Positions 8,744 through 17,447 of a DNA stretch of 64,000 bases are shown one piece after another. Source of the DNA: Candidatus Caccovivens faecavium (GTDB lineage Bacteria > Bacillota > Clostridia > Christensenellales > UBA1242); contig DVLK01000098.1 in NCBI GenBank assembly GCA_018715545.1, positions 18,381 through 82,380 of the forward strand, in the 5' to 3' direction. Positions within the stretch are counted from its first letter, which is position 1; each line of letters begins with the position of its first letter. The position numbers and the translations under genes were made by a program. A model generated the notes under the pieces. That model ran no database searches, was not told where the DNA came from, and saw only the letters and a program-made list of their open reading frames with translations.

Positions 8744-9919
8744 ATGGAAGTTAATATTGTTGCGTCAACAAAGGTGAATTATAAGGCAGACAAAGAGGAA
8801 CTTGATAGATTTGGAGGAATAAGTGCGGGAATTTGTTATTCTCCAAATGGTTTTGAAAGTTTGCTAAGCGAAAATAGTGAAGCTACACAAAAAAGAATTG
8901 AAAGGACAAAAAATAGTGGGCACCATAGCGTCTATGGGCATGGTGAAGTATCTTTGATTTTAGAGGGTGTCCCTAAGGCTCTTGCAATGTTTTTGAATAA
9001 TGAAAAGGAGTATAACACAAGCGAGCGCTCGGCAAGATACACCAAGATGAAACTTCAAGGAGAGGAAGAGGAAATCTATAATAAATGGGTGGGTATTTTT
9101 AAGAACAAAATTATGTCTAGATATGCTGGTGTTGCACCTAATTTCTTTACCGAAAGAAAGATAACCACTTTGGCACAGGAGAATGCAAGGTATTTGATTT
9201 CAGTTTTCACTTTGACTACCCTTGAATATACCACTTCATATAGGCAACTTAATTACATATATGGCTTCATGCAAAAGGAAATACATAGAGAAAATCCTCT
9301 TGTTTTCGACAAGATGATAAGACCATATTTTATCGAATTTTGTGAAAAACTTAAACAGCTTAACCTCATAGACGAAAGGTTGCAAAATAATGGTAAGGGG
9401 AGAGAATTTAGCTTAATTGACAGGGATGGCACGCCTCTAACAAAGTATTTTGGTGATGTGTATGCAACGAGTTACAAGGGCTCATTTGCTGAGCTTGCAC
9501 AGGCACAAAGGCATAGAACGATTGATTATAGTTTTAAATTTACAGATGAAAGTTTCTTTATTCCTCCAATAATTAAAGATGACGAAAAATTGGTAAAAGA
9601 ATGGCTTAATGATTGTGCAAAGCAATATAATGTCTTTCCGCAAGGAATGTTAGTTGAAATTGAAGAGCGGGGAACATATAAAAACTTTATTTTGAAAATG
9701 CAAGAGCGCCTTTGCTCGTGCGCGCAACTTGAAATCAACAAGCAAACGCTTGAAACATTGCGCGAATATAAACAAGCGCTCCTTGCAAGCAATCATCCAA
9801 GATATGCTGAACTCAAAGACTTTGATGCTTCAAGATGCACATTTCCAGATAAATATAAGTTTGACTGCAAAACGCCTTGCGTTTTTTATGAAGGCGTGAC
9901 AGGAGAAAGAGAGATATAA
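8744..9919 (+). CDS. Double-length ThyX-like (flavin thymidylate synthase family) protein
   Basis: A 391-residue protein, nearly twice the length of a standard ThyX. The first half has the ThyX-like GHHSVYGHGEVSLILEGV (about residues 59-76) and SERSARY (93-99), but the RHR of the family motif is replaced (LNNEKEY). A second ThyX-like segment carries AQAQRHRTIDYSF with RHR at about 256-258. ThyX makes dTMP from dUMP with FAD and methylenetetrahydrofolate. Because the motif is split between halves, activity is uncertain. It has its own promoter and a GAGAGG ribosome site. Confidence 0.65.
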   Translation: MEVNIVASTKVNYKADKEELDRFGGISAGICYSPNGFESLLSENSEATQKRIERTKNSGHHSVYGHGEVSLILEGVPKALAMFLNNEKEYNTSERSARYTKMKLQGEEEEIYNKWVGIFKNKIMSRYAGVAPNFFTERKITTLAQENARYLISVFTLTTLEYTTSYRQLNYIYGFMQKEIHRENPLVFDKMIRPYFIEFCEKLKQLNLIDERLQNNGKGREFSLIDRDGTPLTKYFGDVYATSYKGSFAELAQAQRHRTIDYSFKFTDESFFIPPIIKDDEKLVKEWLNDCAKQYNVFPQGMLVEIEERGTYKNFILKMQERLCSCAQLEINKQTLETLREYKQALLASNHPRYAELKDFDASRCTFPDKYKFDCKTPCVFYEGVTGEREI

Positions 9920-9998
9920 ACACAGGTGTTTGAGCGAAAAATGAAAAAATTAAAATTTAAGAGATGCTTTGTTTTAATTGTCAATTAATTTATTTATA

Positions 9999-10030
9999 AA
10001 AAAATTGAACGATCGTGTCGTTCAATTTTT
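9999..10030 (-). terminator. Bidirectional terminator between thyX-like gene and rpmB
   Basis: The stem AATTGAACGA/TCGTTCAATT with a 5-base loop carries T-runs on both strands, so it can end rpmB on the minus strand and the thyX-like gene on the plus strand. Confidence 0.8.
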
Positions 10031-10206
10031 TAGTTACCTTTTTTCTTAGCAGTCTTAATGCATTTTGTGCAAGCTCTTACTCTTTTTCCGTTAATTTCTG
10101 TTTCTTGAAGATTAACATTATATTTTCTTGGAGCTTTGTTATTGGCATGGCTCACTGTTTTTCCGTCCATTTTGCCTTTTTCGCAAATTTCGCAAACTCT
10201 ACTCAT
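10030..10206 (-). CDS. rpmB: 50S ribosomal protein L28
   Basis: A 58-residue basic protein starting MSRVCEICEKGKMDGKTVSH, followed by NNKAPRKYNVNLQ and ending with RACTKCIKTAKKKGN. It keeps two CxxC pairs, so it is the zinc-binding form of L28. It faces the asp23-fakA pair, and rpmB next to these two genes is a Firmicutes arrangement. A GGAGAAGGG site lies upstream. Confidence 0.95.
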   Translation of the reverse strand: MSRVCEICEKGKMDGKTVSHANNKAPRKYNVNLQETEINGKRVRACTKCIKTAKKKGN

Positions 10207-10243
10207 TTCCCTTCTCCTTTTATTATTTTTATTTACGGGCTTT

Positions 10244-10272
10244 ATTTTATCATACTTTTAATAAAAAATCAA
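10244..10272 (-). promoter_or_regulatory. sigma-A promoter of rpmB (minus strand)
   Basis: On the minus strand TTGATT (10272-10267) and TAAAAT (10249-10244) are 17 bp apart, about 40 bp before the rpmB start. Confidence 0.65.
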
Positions 10273-10527
10273 CTATTTTTTCTATTTTGTTTTTAATTTT
10301 ACTAATCGACTCATAATAATAGCTGTAATAAAGAATTGTGTTTTAACTTCTTTATAAATGAATAAAAGGTATTTTTATACGCATATAAATAAAAGAGGCG
10401 CTTATATTAATTTTGCGAAATTTTGAACTCAAATTTTAAATAAAATTTACAAAATTTAACAATAATCGTTAAAGGAAAAATATTTTTGAATTATTTTTGA
10501 AAAAAATATTTTTTTGTTTAATTTTAC

Positions 10528-10556
10528 TTGCGAAAATTTAGATAATGGTGTATTAT
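10528..10556 (+). promoter_or_regulatory. sigma-A promoter of a structured RNA / asp23-fakA leader
   Basis: TTGCGA (10528-10533) and TATTAT (10551-10556) with a 17-bp spacer. The start near 10562 lies 235 nt before the asp23 start codon. The stretch 10273-10527 is very AT-rich and shows no gene. Confidence 0.5.
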
Positions 10557-10560
10557 ATAG

Positions 10561-10733
10561 CTAGGTGTAGGGCTCTCAATGTTCCCAAAGCCTATATTAT
10601 CGGAAGCCTAGTCAAGCACAACGAAGTTGTATTTGAGCGAGGCTGATGGTTATACAAACTGTGGTGGTGCAATTCATTGCACATTTTGTGTTAACAAAAT
10701 TAAAATTTAACTTGTTAAATTTTAACATCACTA
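10561..10733 (+). ncRNA. Candidate structured RNA, copy 1
   Basis: Four consecutive helices can be drawn: CTAGG/CCTAG (10561-10565 with 10607-10611), TCAA..ACAAC GAA GTTGT..TTGA (10612-10636), GTGCAAT/ATTGCAC (10667-10682) and AAAATTTAA/TTAAATTTT (10702-10723). The last two helices recur at 14.93 kb with wobble substitutions that keep the pairing. It could be an independent small RNA or the leader of asp23-fakA. It does not show the conserved loops of SRP RNA, tmRNA, RNase P or a T-box. Confidence 0.45.
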
Positions 10734-10797
10734 TTATCGAAAATTTATTTATAAAATTTTCGGGCGAATTGATGCATTGTTTTTTTGGAGGAAACTT

Positions 10798-11148
10798 TTG
10801 ACAGTAGATACCAATAATTATTATGGTAAAATTTCAATTAGCGACAAGGCGATACGCACTGTCGCTGGTTTTGTCGCCATGGATTGTTATGGTGTCGTTG
10901 ACCTTGTTTCTAAGAGCATAAAAGACAGTGCGCGTGAGTTTTTTAAAAAGGAATCCTATTCTCGTGGGGTTTCAGTAAATCATATCGACAACCGTATATA
11001 TATTGACATACACTGCATTTTAAAGTATGGTGTTTCTATTTCTGCGGTTGCTGAGTCACTTAAAAAATCAGTTAAATACACAATTGAAAATTTCACAGGC
11101 ATGATTGTTGACACTGTGAATGTTCACGTTGTGGGTGTTAGAGTGTAG
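10798..11148 (+). CDS. Asp23/Gls24 family protein (YloU-like)
   Basis: A 116-residue Asp23/DUF322 protein with KISISDKAIRTVAGFVAMDCYGV near the start and INVHVV-like end VNVHVVGVRV. The start is TTG at 10798, chosen because GGAGG at 10787-10791 lies 6 bases upstream; an earlier in-frame TTG at 10777 lacks a site. The pairing with fakA 12 bp downstream is the conserved yloU-yloV arrangement. The role is probably linked to lipid or envelope homeostasis, inferred from the partner. Confidence 0.85.
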   Translation: MTVDTNNYYGKISISDKAIRTVAGFVAMDCYGVVDLVSKSIKDSAREFFKKESYSRGVSVNHIDNRIYIDIHCILKYGVSISAVAESLKKSVKYTIENFTGMIVDTVNVHVVGVRV

Positions 11149-11160
11149 GAGTTAATTATT

Positions 11161-12795
11161 ATGCAGAAAACGATTAATGGTGTGTCCTTTCGTAAGATGG
11201 TTCTTGCGGGGGTTAGCCTTTTAGAGCAAAATAAAGAATATATTGATTCGCTTAATGTCTTTCCTGTTCCAGATGGAGACACAGGAACAAATATGTTTCT
11301 AACGATGAAGTCCGCTATGACAGAGATAAATAAGTGCATGAATAACGATATTTCTTCTCTTTCAGAAGCTTTCAGCAAGGGCGCTCTTCGTGGCGCGAGA
11401 GGAAATAGCGGTGTTATTACTTCTCAGATTTTTAAAGGGTTTTGTTCTGTAACAAGTGGATGTAAAGAGATTACAACAAAAGATTTTGCAAAGGCTATGC
11501 AAGAGGGCGCGACCATTGCATACAAAGCTGTCACAAAGCCAAAAGAGGGGACTATCTTAACTGTCATTCGTGTTATGGCTGAAAACGCCGTTTCTCTTGC
11601 GAAGAAGCATGAAGATTTTGAAGTGTTCTTAAAGAAAGTGATAGACACAGGTGAAGAAATTTTAAAACAGACGCCTGAAATGCTTCCTGTGCTTAAAAAG
11701 GCGGGAGTTGTGGACTCTGGTGGTAGAGGTATTCTTGTTATCTTCACAGGATTTTATCGCTACATCATGGGCGATGAAGATTTAGAAATAACATTTGAAG
11801 ATGACAAACAACCTCAAAGTCTTGACGATGTGATTGCGGACATAAATAATCTTGGCGATATTGAATTCGGTTACTGCACTGAGTATATGATTATCCATAT
11901 GCACAAAAAGACGACAGAAGCAGATATTGATAAGCTAAGAGAAAAACTTATGGAAATCGGCGACTCTGTCATCTGCATCGGTGACCTATCGCTTGTCAAA
12001 GTGCATGTGCATACAAACGAACCTAACAAAGCTCTCGGCTATGCGCTTGAACTTGGTGAACTTTTCAACTTGAAAATAGAAAATATGCGTGAACAAAACA
12101 GAGAACTTAAAAAGAAAGCACAAGTTGTTGAAGAAAGCAAAGAAATGGGTATGATTTCTGTCGCTCCTGGTGATGGACTTGCATCAATATTTAAAGATTT
12201 AACAGTTGATGAAATTATTGTTGGTGGTCAAACTATGAACCCAAGTGCTGAGGACATTGCTACCGCTGCCGACAAAGTGCCTGCAAGAACCGTTTTTGTT
12301 TTTCCTAATAATAAGAATATCGTTTTAGCAGCAGAACAAGCAAACGATGTGACAAATAAAAATTTAGTCATCATTCCAACCAAAAGCGTTCCAGAAGGAA
12401 TTTCCGCAGCTATCGCTTTCAATCCCGAGGCCAGTGTTGAAGAAAACAAGACGGCTATGCTTGACGCGATAAAGTCTGTCCGCTCTGGACAGGTGACTTA
12501 TGCAGTTCGCGACACTCATGTCGATGGTTTTGACCTTCGAAAGGGAGAGATTATTGGACTTGACGACAAGGCAATCTTGGCGAAGGGTGACTTAGTGGGC
12601 GACACCACAGAAAAACTTATCGAAACGATGTTTAATGACAGCGTTATCAACATTACACTGTTCTTTGGCGAGGATATTAGAGAGGATGAAGCAAATAAAT
12701 TGCAAGAAAAACTTGCTGAAAAATATCCTGAGTGCGAAGTAACGGTAGCTAATGGCGGTCAGCCAGTATATTATTACATCATTTCACTTGAATAA
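11161..12795 (+). CDS. fakA: Fatty acid kinase subunit A (DhaL domain, YloV-like)
   Basis: A 544-residue protein. The N-terminal DhaL kinase domain (about residues 1-200) has the nucleotide/Mg motif PDGDTGTNM (37-45), GALRGARGNSGVI and VDSGGRGI. A middle domain and a C-terminal DegV-like domain with NGGQPVYYY follow. FakA phosphorylates fatty acids presented by DegV-type FakB proteins, feeding exogenous fatty acids into phospholipids. A terminator follows. The length is normal. Confidence 0.93.
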   Translation: MQKTINGVSFRKMVLAGVSLLEQNKEYIDSLNVFPVPDGDTGTNMFLTMKSAMTEINKCMNNDISSLSEAFSKGALRGARGNSGVITSQIFKGFCSVTSGCKEITTKDFAKAMQEGATIAYKAVTKPKEGTILTVIRVMAENAVSLAKKHEDFEVFLKKVIDTGEEILKQTPEMLPVLKKAGVVDSGGRGILVIFTGFYRYIMGDEDLEITFEDDKQPQSLDDVIADINNLGDIEFGYCTEYMIIHMHKKTTEADIDKLREKLMEIGDSVICIGDLSLVKVHVHTNEPNKALGYALELGELFNLKIENMREQNRELKKKAQVVEESKEMGMISVAPGDGLASIFKDLTVDEIIVGGQTMNPSAEDIATAADKVPARTVFVFPNNKNIVLAAEQANDVTNKNLVIIPTKSVPEGISAAIAFNPEASVEENKTAMLDAIKSVRSGQVTYAVRDTHVDGFDLRKGEIIGLDDKAILAKGDLVGDTTEKLIETMFNDSVINITLFFGEDIREDEANKLQEKLAEKYPECEVTVANGGQPVYYYIISLE

Positions 12796-12797
12796 TT

Positions 12798-12830
12798 TTA
12801 AAAGCGCTTAATTTAAGTGCTTTTATTTTA
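12798..12830 (+). terminator. Terminator after fakA
   Basis: AAAAGCGCTTAA pairs with TTAAGTGCTTTT (one wobble) and is followed by a T-rich stretch. Confidence 0.75.
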
Positions 12831-12913
12831 CATGCTTTTAGTTATTATATCATAATTAAATAAATATTTTTATTTTAAAGGTCGAAAAAAGTTTAATATT
12901 TTTATTGGCAATA

Positions 12914-12941
12914 TTGACAAAATTAATTTTTGTGGTAAAAT
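12914..12941 (+). promoter_or_regulatory. sigma-A promoter of the 629-residue unknown gene
   Basis: TTGACA (12914-12919) and TAAAAT (12936-12941) with a 16-bp spacer, 17 bp before the start codon. Confidence 0.65.
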
Positions 12942-12958
12942 AGTTTTAAGAGGTGAAT

Positions 12959-14848
12959 ATGAATAACTTAGCCTATGAAGGTGAGATTGTACGCTTGGCC
13001 ACAAAATACTTTGCAATGAGTGAAGATGAAATAGCTAGCGCGCTTATAAGAGCCAAGAAGAAAAAAGATTTTAGCGAAAGTTATTTATATTCTATTTTAA
13101 TTTCGGCTGAACCTTATTTTGCTAGATATATTAAAGATACTCCGATCGACTTACAAAGGAAAATTGGTAGGGTGGCATTTGATGGTTTAAATTATTCAAC
13201 CTTTCCTCTCTATGAAACGCCGTCAGAAATGAGGTATAGACTTGCTGAGTTCTTTAACATGGCAAGTAATTATGGTATAAATCCATACAAAATTTTTTAT
13301 TCCACTGTCATTTCAAAGGCTCATCTGTTTTTTAATAAAGAGGGAAAATATAGTAATTACAAGCGTGATATTAGTAATTTTGAGGTGGTTTCAAGGGCTA
13401 TTGAAGAGCAACTTGGGCTAGATAGAACTAAGGTTGCGAAAATGTATGAGCGCTGTTCTTCTCTTTCCTATAAAGTTGACACAGAAAAGGTTGCCAAAAA
13501 CTACCGTGCAATCAGGAGGTTGAGTTATAATTCTGAATTTGTATTCAATATGGTAGATGTCAAGGAAATTTTGAGAAATAATCCTACTTTATATTCTTGT
13601 TCTGAAAATCAAATAGAAAGTGCTTTTAATTATCTTAAAAAGAAAGCTGAAATTTATAAGCATAGAAATAAGGACACAAGATTTGTAGAAGATATTTTAA
13701 ATAGCTGGATAAAGAACAATTCTTCATCACTTGCTATCAATGTTGAAGGAATGAAAAGTAAAGAAAGAGCGTTGTATAGCTTTTTGACTACTATTGCAAG
13801 TAAAGATGAAGTAGCTAGTGTTTTGTACTCTACATTTGATAATCCGACTAGTATTTCCACCATAAATAAGATTTCTAGTGATACATTTTTTAGACACGAC
13901 AATTATATGAAAGTGATAAAGACGCTCATCTATTATCTGGACAATCCAAGTAAAGAGAAATATCCTATAAACGCCTTAAACTACTTAAAACATTCAAAAC
14001 TTGTATATTCTATTGACCATAAGAGGTTAAATGCTTTTTTAGATAAAGTTAAAAATTGTGACATTCAAGATAATACAAATTTAATCCAAAAATTTGTTGA
14101 AAAGGGCGATGCTATCTATTCCTATTTCGACAAATATACTGATGACGAAATAATAGAAAAACTTAGAACGAACAAGATTTTATTCCGCATAAAACTCTAT
14201 AACATGACTAAATCAATGATTGCGCATAAGTTTTACGAGGTATTTTCGCATAATCCTGACGAAAAGTTTAATTATTTGAATGACCTTTTGCGTGAAAATT
14301 ATAACTTAGAGCTTATCTGTCTTCATATCAATGATGCAGAAAGAAGTTTATTAAATTTGAAAGTTGCTTTAAAAAAAGAAGAAAAAATCTTACCTTTTGC
14401 AAAGGCAATTGAAGAGTTTACTAGTAGCTTTATGGGTGTATATTATCAGTACGAAGAAAAATATTTAAAAACTAGTTTTAGTGAAGCTATGAATTTGTTT
14501 TTAAAAAGGGTTGACCGCGTGAAAGAAGAGATTGACACTCTTTATAATGAAGGGGTTGATGAGGCAAAGAAACGATATGATAATGTTGAAGCTTTGTATA
14601 ACGCTTTTAAGCAAAATACGGGAGAAAAGTTATCAAAAAATAACAATCCTATAACAAGGCGCGAGGATTTTAAAAATCAATTAAATGAGGTTATAGAGAG
14701 CTTAGAAAAAGAAGTTGGAACAAAACAACTTTCCATCTATGATTATAAAGATGAAGATGACGACAAATATGAAGCTTTAAATATATTAAAGGGCGTGCGA
14801 GCTAGATTTAACACTTTTGATAGCCATGTAGAGAAAGAAAAATGTTGA
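12959..14848 (+). CDS. Large helical protein of unknown function
   Basis: A 629-residue, Lys/Asn/Tyr-rich, apparently all-helical soluble protein. No signal peptide, membrane segment, nucleotide motif or metal motif is visible. The segment EILRNNPTLYSCSENQIESAFNYLKKKAE has the look of a helical repeat. A coiled-coil-prone region lies near residues 495-600. The ATG is placed after AGAGG; a GTG two codons earlier overlaps that site. It is a single-gene unit between fakA and frr, with its own promoter. I do not recognise a family. Confidence 0.6.
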   Translation: MNNLAYEGEIVRLATKYFAMSEDEIASALIRAKKKKDFSESYLYSILISAEPYFARYIKDTPIDLQRKIGRVAFDGLNYSTFPLYETPSEMRYRLAEFFNMASNYGINPYKIFYSTVISKAHLFFNKEGKYSNYKRDISNFEVVSRAIEEQLGLDRTKVAKMYERCSSLSYKVDTEKVAKNYRAIRRLSYNSEFVFNMVDVKEILRNNPTLYSCSENQIESAFNYLKKKAEIYKHRNKDTRFVEDILNSWIKNNSSSLAINVEGMKSKERALYSFLTTIASKDEVASVLYSTFDNPTSISTINKISSDTFFRHDNYMKVIKTLIYYLDNPSKEKYPINALNYLKHSKLVYSIDHKRLNAFLDKVKNCDIQDNTNLIQKFVEKGDAIYSYFDKYTDDEIIEKLRTNKILFRIKLYNMTKSMIAHKFYEVFSHNPDEKFNYLNDLLRENYNLELICLHINDAERSLLNLKVALKKEEKILPFAKAIEEFTSSFMGVYYQYEEKYLKTSFSEAMNLFLKRVDRVKEEIDTLYNEGVDEAKKRYDNVEALYNAFKQNTGEKLSKNNNPITRREDFKNQLNEVIESLEKEVGTKQLSIYDYKDEDDDKYEALNILKGVRARFNTFDSHVEKEKC

Positions 14849-14892
14849 AAGCAATATTATTAGAAGTTACTACCAAGCGTGTTAAAGTCACA

Positions 14893-14996
14893 TTTGAGCG
14901 AAATTAATGTTCACTCAAATATTGAGTGTGTAATTTATTGTACATTTTGTGGTTATAAAATTCAAAATTTAACTTGGTTAAGTTTTAACATCATAT
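14893..14996 (+). ncRNA. Candidate structured RNA element, copy 2
   Basis: Helices TTTGAG/CTCAAA (14893-14898 with 14914-14919), GTGTAAT/ATTGTAC (14928-14943, with two G-U pairs) and AAAATTTAAC/GTTAAGTTTT (14964-14986) are followed by TTAACATCA. The order, the spacing of the last two helices and the intervening ACATTTTGTG match copy 1 at 10667-10733. It sits in the 276-bp gap before frr. Confidence 0.45.
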
Positions 14997-15072
14997 AGAT
15001 TATTTGCAACACATGTTTAAATTTCAAATTCAAGTGTTTTTAATAGATATTTTCGAAATTTAAGCATTTTGT

Positions 15073-15101
15073 TTGCAAATATTTTTCTTTTATATTATAA
15101 T
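15073..15101 (+). promoter_or_regulatory. sigma-A promoter of frr-uppS-cdsA
   Basis: TTGCAA (15073-15078) and TATAAT (15096-15101) with a 17-bp spacer; AAGGAG follows before the frr ATG. Confidence 0.7.
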
Positions 15102-15124
15102 AGACTTGTTTTAAGGAGATTTAT

Positions 15125-15691
15125 ATGAATGAGATGGTGGATGAAATTTTTTCATCGCTTAAAAATGACCTAGAAAAAGCATATTCTCATCAACAAGATG
15201 AATATCTTTTAATAAGAGCGGGTCGCGCTAATCCTCATATCTTAGATAAGGTTATGGTGGAATATTATGGTGTTATGACCCCAATCAATCAAATGGGAAC
15301 TATTTCCGTTTCTGAGGCTAGGATTTTAAATATCAATATTTGGGATGCTAGTCAAATAAAAAATGTTGTTAAAGCTATTAATCAGGCAGATATTGGAATT
15401 TCGCCAACAGATGACGGCAAAACAATAAGACTTGTTTTTCCAGCGCTAACCGAAGAGCGTAGAAAAGAAATTTGTAAGAATGTCAAAAAGATTTGTGAAG
15501 AAACAAAAATTGCAATGCGTAATGCAAGACGCGATAGCCTTGATATGCTTAAAGATTTAAAAAAGGACAATGTGCTATCTGAGGACGAACTTTCAAGTTG
15601 TGAAAAAGATGTGCAAAAGATGATAGATAAATATACGGCTCTTGCGGATAGTTTAGCAATTGAGAAAGAAGACGAGGTTATGAAAGTTTAA
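15125..15691 (+). CDS. frr: Ribosome recycling factor
   Basis: A 188-residue RRF with LIRAGRANPHILDKVMVEYYG, NQMGTISVSEARIL and the C-terminal LTEERRKEI and NARRDSLDMLK motifs. With EF-G it splits post-termination ribosomes. It heads frr-uppS-cdsA and lacks the usual upstream pyrH. Confidence 0.97.
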   Translation: MNEMVDEIFSSLKNDLEKAYSHQQDEYLLIRAGRANPHILDKVMVEYYGVMTPINQMGTISVSEARILNINIWDASQIKNVVKAINQADIGISPTDDGKTIRLVFPALTEERRKEICKNVKKICEETKIAMRNARRDSLDMLKDLKKDNVLSEDELSSCEKDVQKMIDKYTALADSLAIEKEDEVMKV

Positions 15692-15702
15692 TTTGGAGTT
15701 TT

Positions 15703-16389
15703 ATGAAAAAATTACCTACTCATATCGCATTTATCATGGACGGCAATAGGCGCTGGGCAAAAAAGCGTGGGCTTAACAAGATGTTAGGGCATAAGAAGGG
15801 CGCTGAGGTGCTTGTAAGTGTAATTAAAGAGCTTAATAAGATAAATGAGATTAAATATGCTTCATTTTTTGCGTTTTCAACTGAGAATTGGAATAGAGAA
15901 CAAAAAGAAATTGATGCAATTTTTCATCTTATTGAAGAGATGTTTGAGAAAAATGAGCAGGAATTTAACAACCTTAACATAAAATTTGTAGTTATGGGTG
16001 ATATATCGCGTTTTCCGGTAGTAATGCAAGAAAAACTTATAAAAGTTCAGGAAAACAGCAAGAATAATAGTGGACTTACTGTGCTTCTTGCTTTAAACTA
16101 TGGAGGAAGGGATGATATTGCACAAGCAGTTAATAAACTGTTAAAGGCAAATTTCAAAAGTGTCACAGAAGAAGATATAAAGCGAAATTTATTGTCCTAT
16201 CCAGCGCCAGATATTGATTTTCTTATAAGAACAAGTGGTGAGCAGAGAGTTTCAAATTTTATGCTATTTCAACTTGCTTATAGTGAGATGTATTTTCCAA
16301 AGTATTGTTGGCCAGCGCTTACTAAAAAACGCCTCTATAAGGCATTAAAAATTTATTCAAAAAGAAACAGAAGATTTGGAGGGAATTAA
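15703..16389 (+). CDS. uppS: Undecaprenyl diphosphate synthase
   Basis: A 228-residue cis-prenyltransferase with HIAFIMDGNRRWAKKRG (catalytic Asp in MDGN), FSTENWNR and the C-terminal DFLIRTSGEQRVSNFM followed by QLAYSEMYF. It makes the C55 lipid carrier for peptidoglycan from farnesyl diphosphate and isopentenyl diphosphate. The stop overlaps the cdsA start by one base (TAATG), implying coupling. Confidence 0.96.
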   Translation: MKKLPTHIAFIMDGNRRWAKKRGLNKMLGHKKGAEVLVSVIKELNKINEIKYASFFAFSTENWNREQKEIDAIFHLIEEMFEKNEQEFNNLNIKFVVMGDISRFPVVMQEKLIKVQENSKNNSGLTVLLALNYGGRDDIAQAVNKLLKANFKSVTEEDIKRNLLSYPAPDIDFLIRTSGEQRVSNFMLFQLAYSEMYFPKYCWPALTKKRLYKALKIYSKRNRRFGGN

Positions 16390-17351
16390 TGAAAAAACGA
16401 GTTTATTCATCAGTGTTAATAGTGCTACTTTTAGCAATCTTATTTGTGCTTAAAATTTTTGTTAGCGACTATTTCTTTGACGCGTTTTTTGGAATAATTG
16501 CATGCATCGCTTCATTTGAGATGTCAAGATTGCTTTCTAAAACTAAGCGTTATAATTTTCAAATATTGTCAGTAATTTTTCCAGCGCTCATCCTAGCTTG
16601 TCATTTGATTTGTGCGCATTATGCTAGCGCGCTTGGTGATATTTACTGGATTTTGTGGGCAATACTTATAGATTTTGCACTCATGCTTGTGGTACTTGCT
16701 GGAACTTTCTTAATTCAGCTTATTCGCAAAAAGAAAGTGCTTGAAGAAATGACTACGCGTGATGTTAAAAATATGTCAGTCGCAAAATTTGCTTTCAAAA
16801 AATGTTTGAACACCCTTATTGTCTTTGTTTATCCTGCATTTTTCTTCCTATTTATGGTGTTTGTCAATCACATGGGCGACTTGCCATTATCAAAACTCAC
16901 AGATGTAGCGGTAGATTTCTCTATCTTCATTTTAATGACAGCAATCTTAATTCCTATGTTTTCAGATACCTTTGCAATGCTCACAGGTTCTCTTATTGGC
17001 GGAAAAAAATTATGTCCAAGAATAAGTCCAGGAAAAACAATATCTGGCACAGTAGGCGGTGCTGTTTGGACTCTTCTTCTTATGTCAGCTGTTTGGCTAA
17101 TCTTTGCTAATATCAACGGCTTTGATTTTATGTGGTCAAGTTTTCCAATTTGGGCATATCTCATCATCGTTTTAATAGGAGTCGGTATAGCGGTTGCGGG
17201 CGACCTGTTTGAAAGTATCTTAAAACGCCATTCAGGAGTTAAAGATAGCGGTAGACTAGTTCCGGGGCATGGCGGAATACTTGATAGAATAGATTCATAT
17301 ATCTTTATTGCACCATATATTATGCTTGCATTCTGGATTTTTGCTCTATAA
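16389..17351 (+). CDS. cdsA: Phosphatidate cytidylyltransferase
   Basis: A 320-residue polytopic membrane protein with about eight hydrophobic helices. The C-terminal CDP-alcohol signature is present in order: SILKRHSGVKDSGRLVPGHG, then GILDRIDSYI. It makes CDP-diacylglycerol from phosphatidic acid and CTP. The cytosolic loop near residue 115 carries RKKKVLEEMTTRDVKN. dxr, which usually follows, is absent; rseP begins 96 bp downstream. Confidence 0.94.
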   Translation: MKKRVYSSVLIVLLLAILFVLKIFVSDYFFDAFFGIIACIASFEMSRLLSKTKRYNFQILSVIFPALILACHLICAHYASALGDIYWILWAILIDFALMLVVLAGTFLIQLIRKKKVLEEMTTRDVKNMSVAKFAFKKCLNTLIVFVYPAFFFLFMVFVNHMGDLPLSKLTDVAVDFSIFILMTAILIPMFSDTFAMLTGSLIGGKKLCPRISPGKTISGTVGGAVWTLLLMSAVWLIFANINGFDFMWSSFPIWAYLIIVLIGVGIAVAGDLFESILKRHSGVKDSGRLVPGHGGILDRIDSYIFIAPYIMLAFWIFAL

Positions 17352-17447
17352 TAATGTAAAATCTTGATGGTTAACAAGCTAATTTTGGATGAATTTTTCA
17401 AATGCGAATGATTTTTTAGGTACTCATGAAATCATAGGAGTAAGATT

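Noticed and set aside
10015..10296. 93-residue plus-strand frame
   Set aside because: Antisense to rpmB, whose L28 product is unmistakable on the minus strand.
10561..10733. SRP RNA, 6S RNA or tRNA at this structured region
   Set aside because: The SRP GGAA-loop domain with GTCAGG, a cloverleaf with T-loop and a 6S central bubble could not be found; it is kept only as an unknown structured RNA.
14849..15124. Hidden pyrH before frr
   Set aside because: The gap is 276 bp and noncoding; far too short for UMP kinase.
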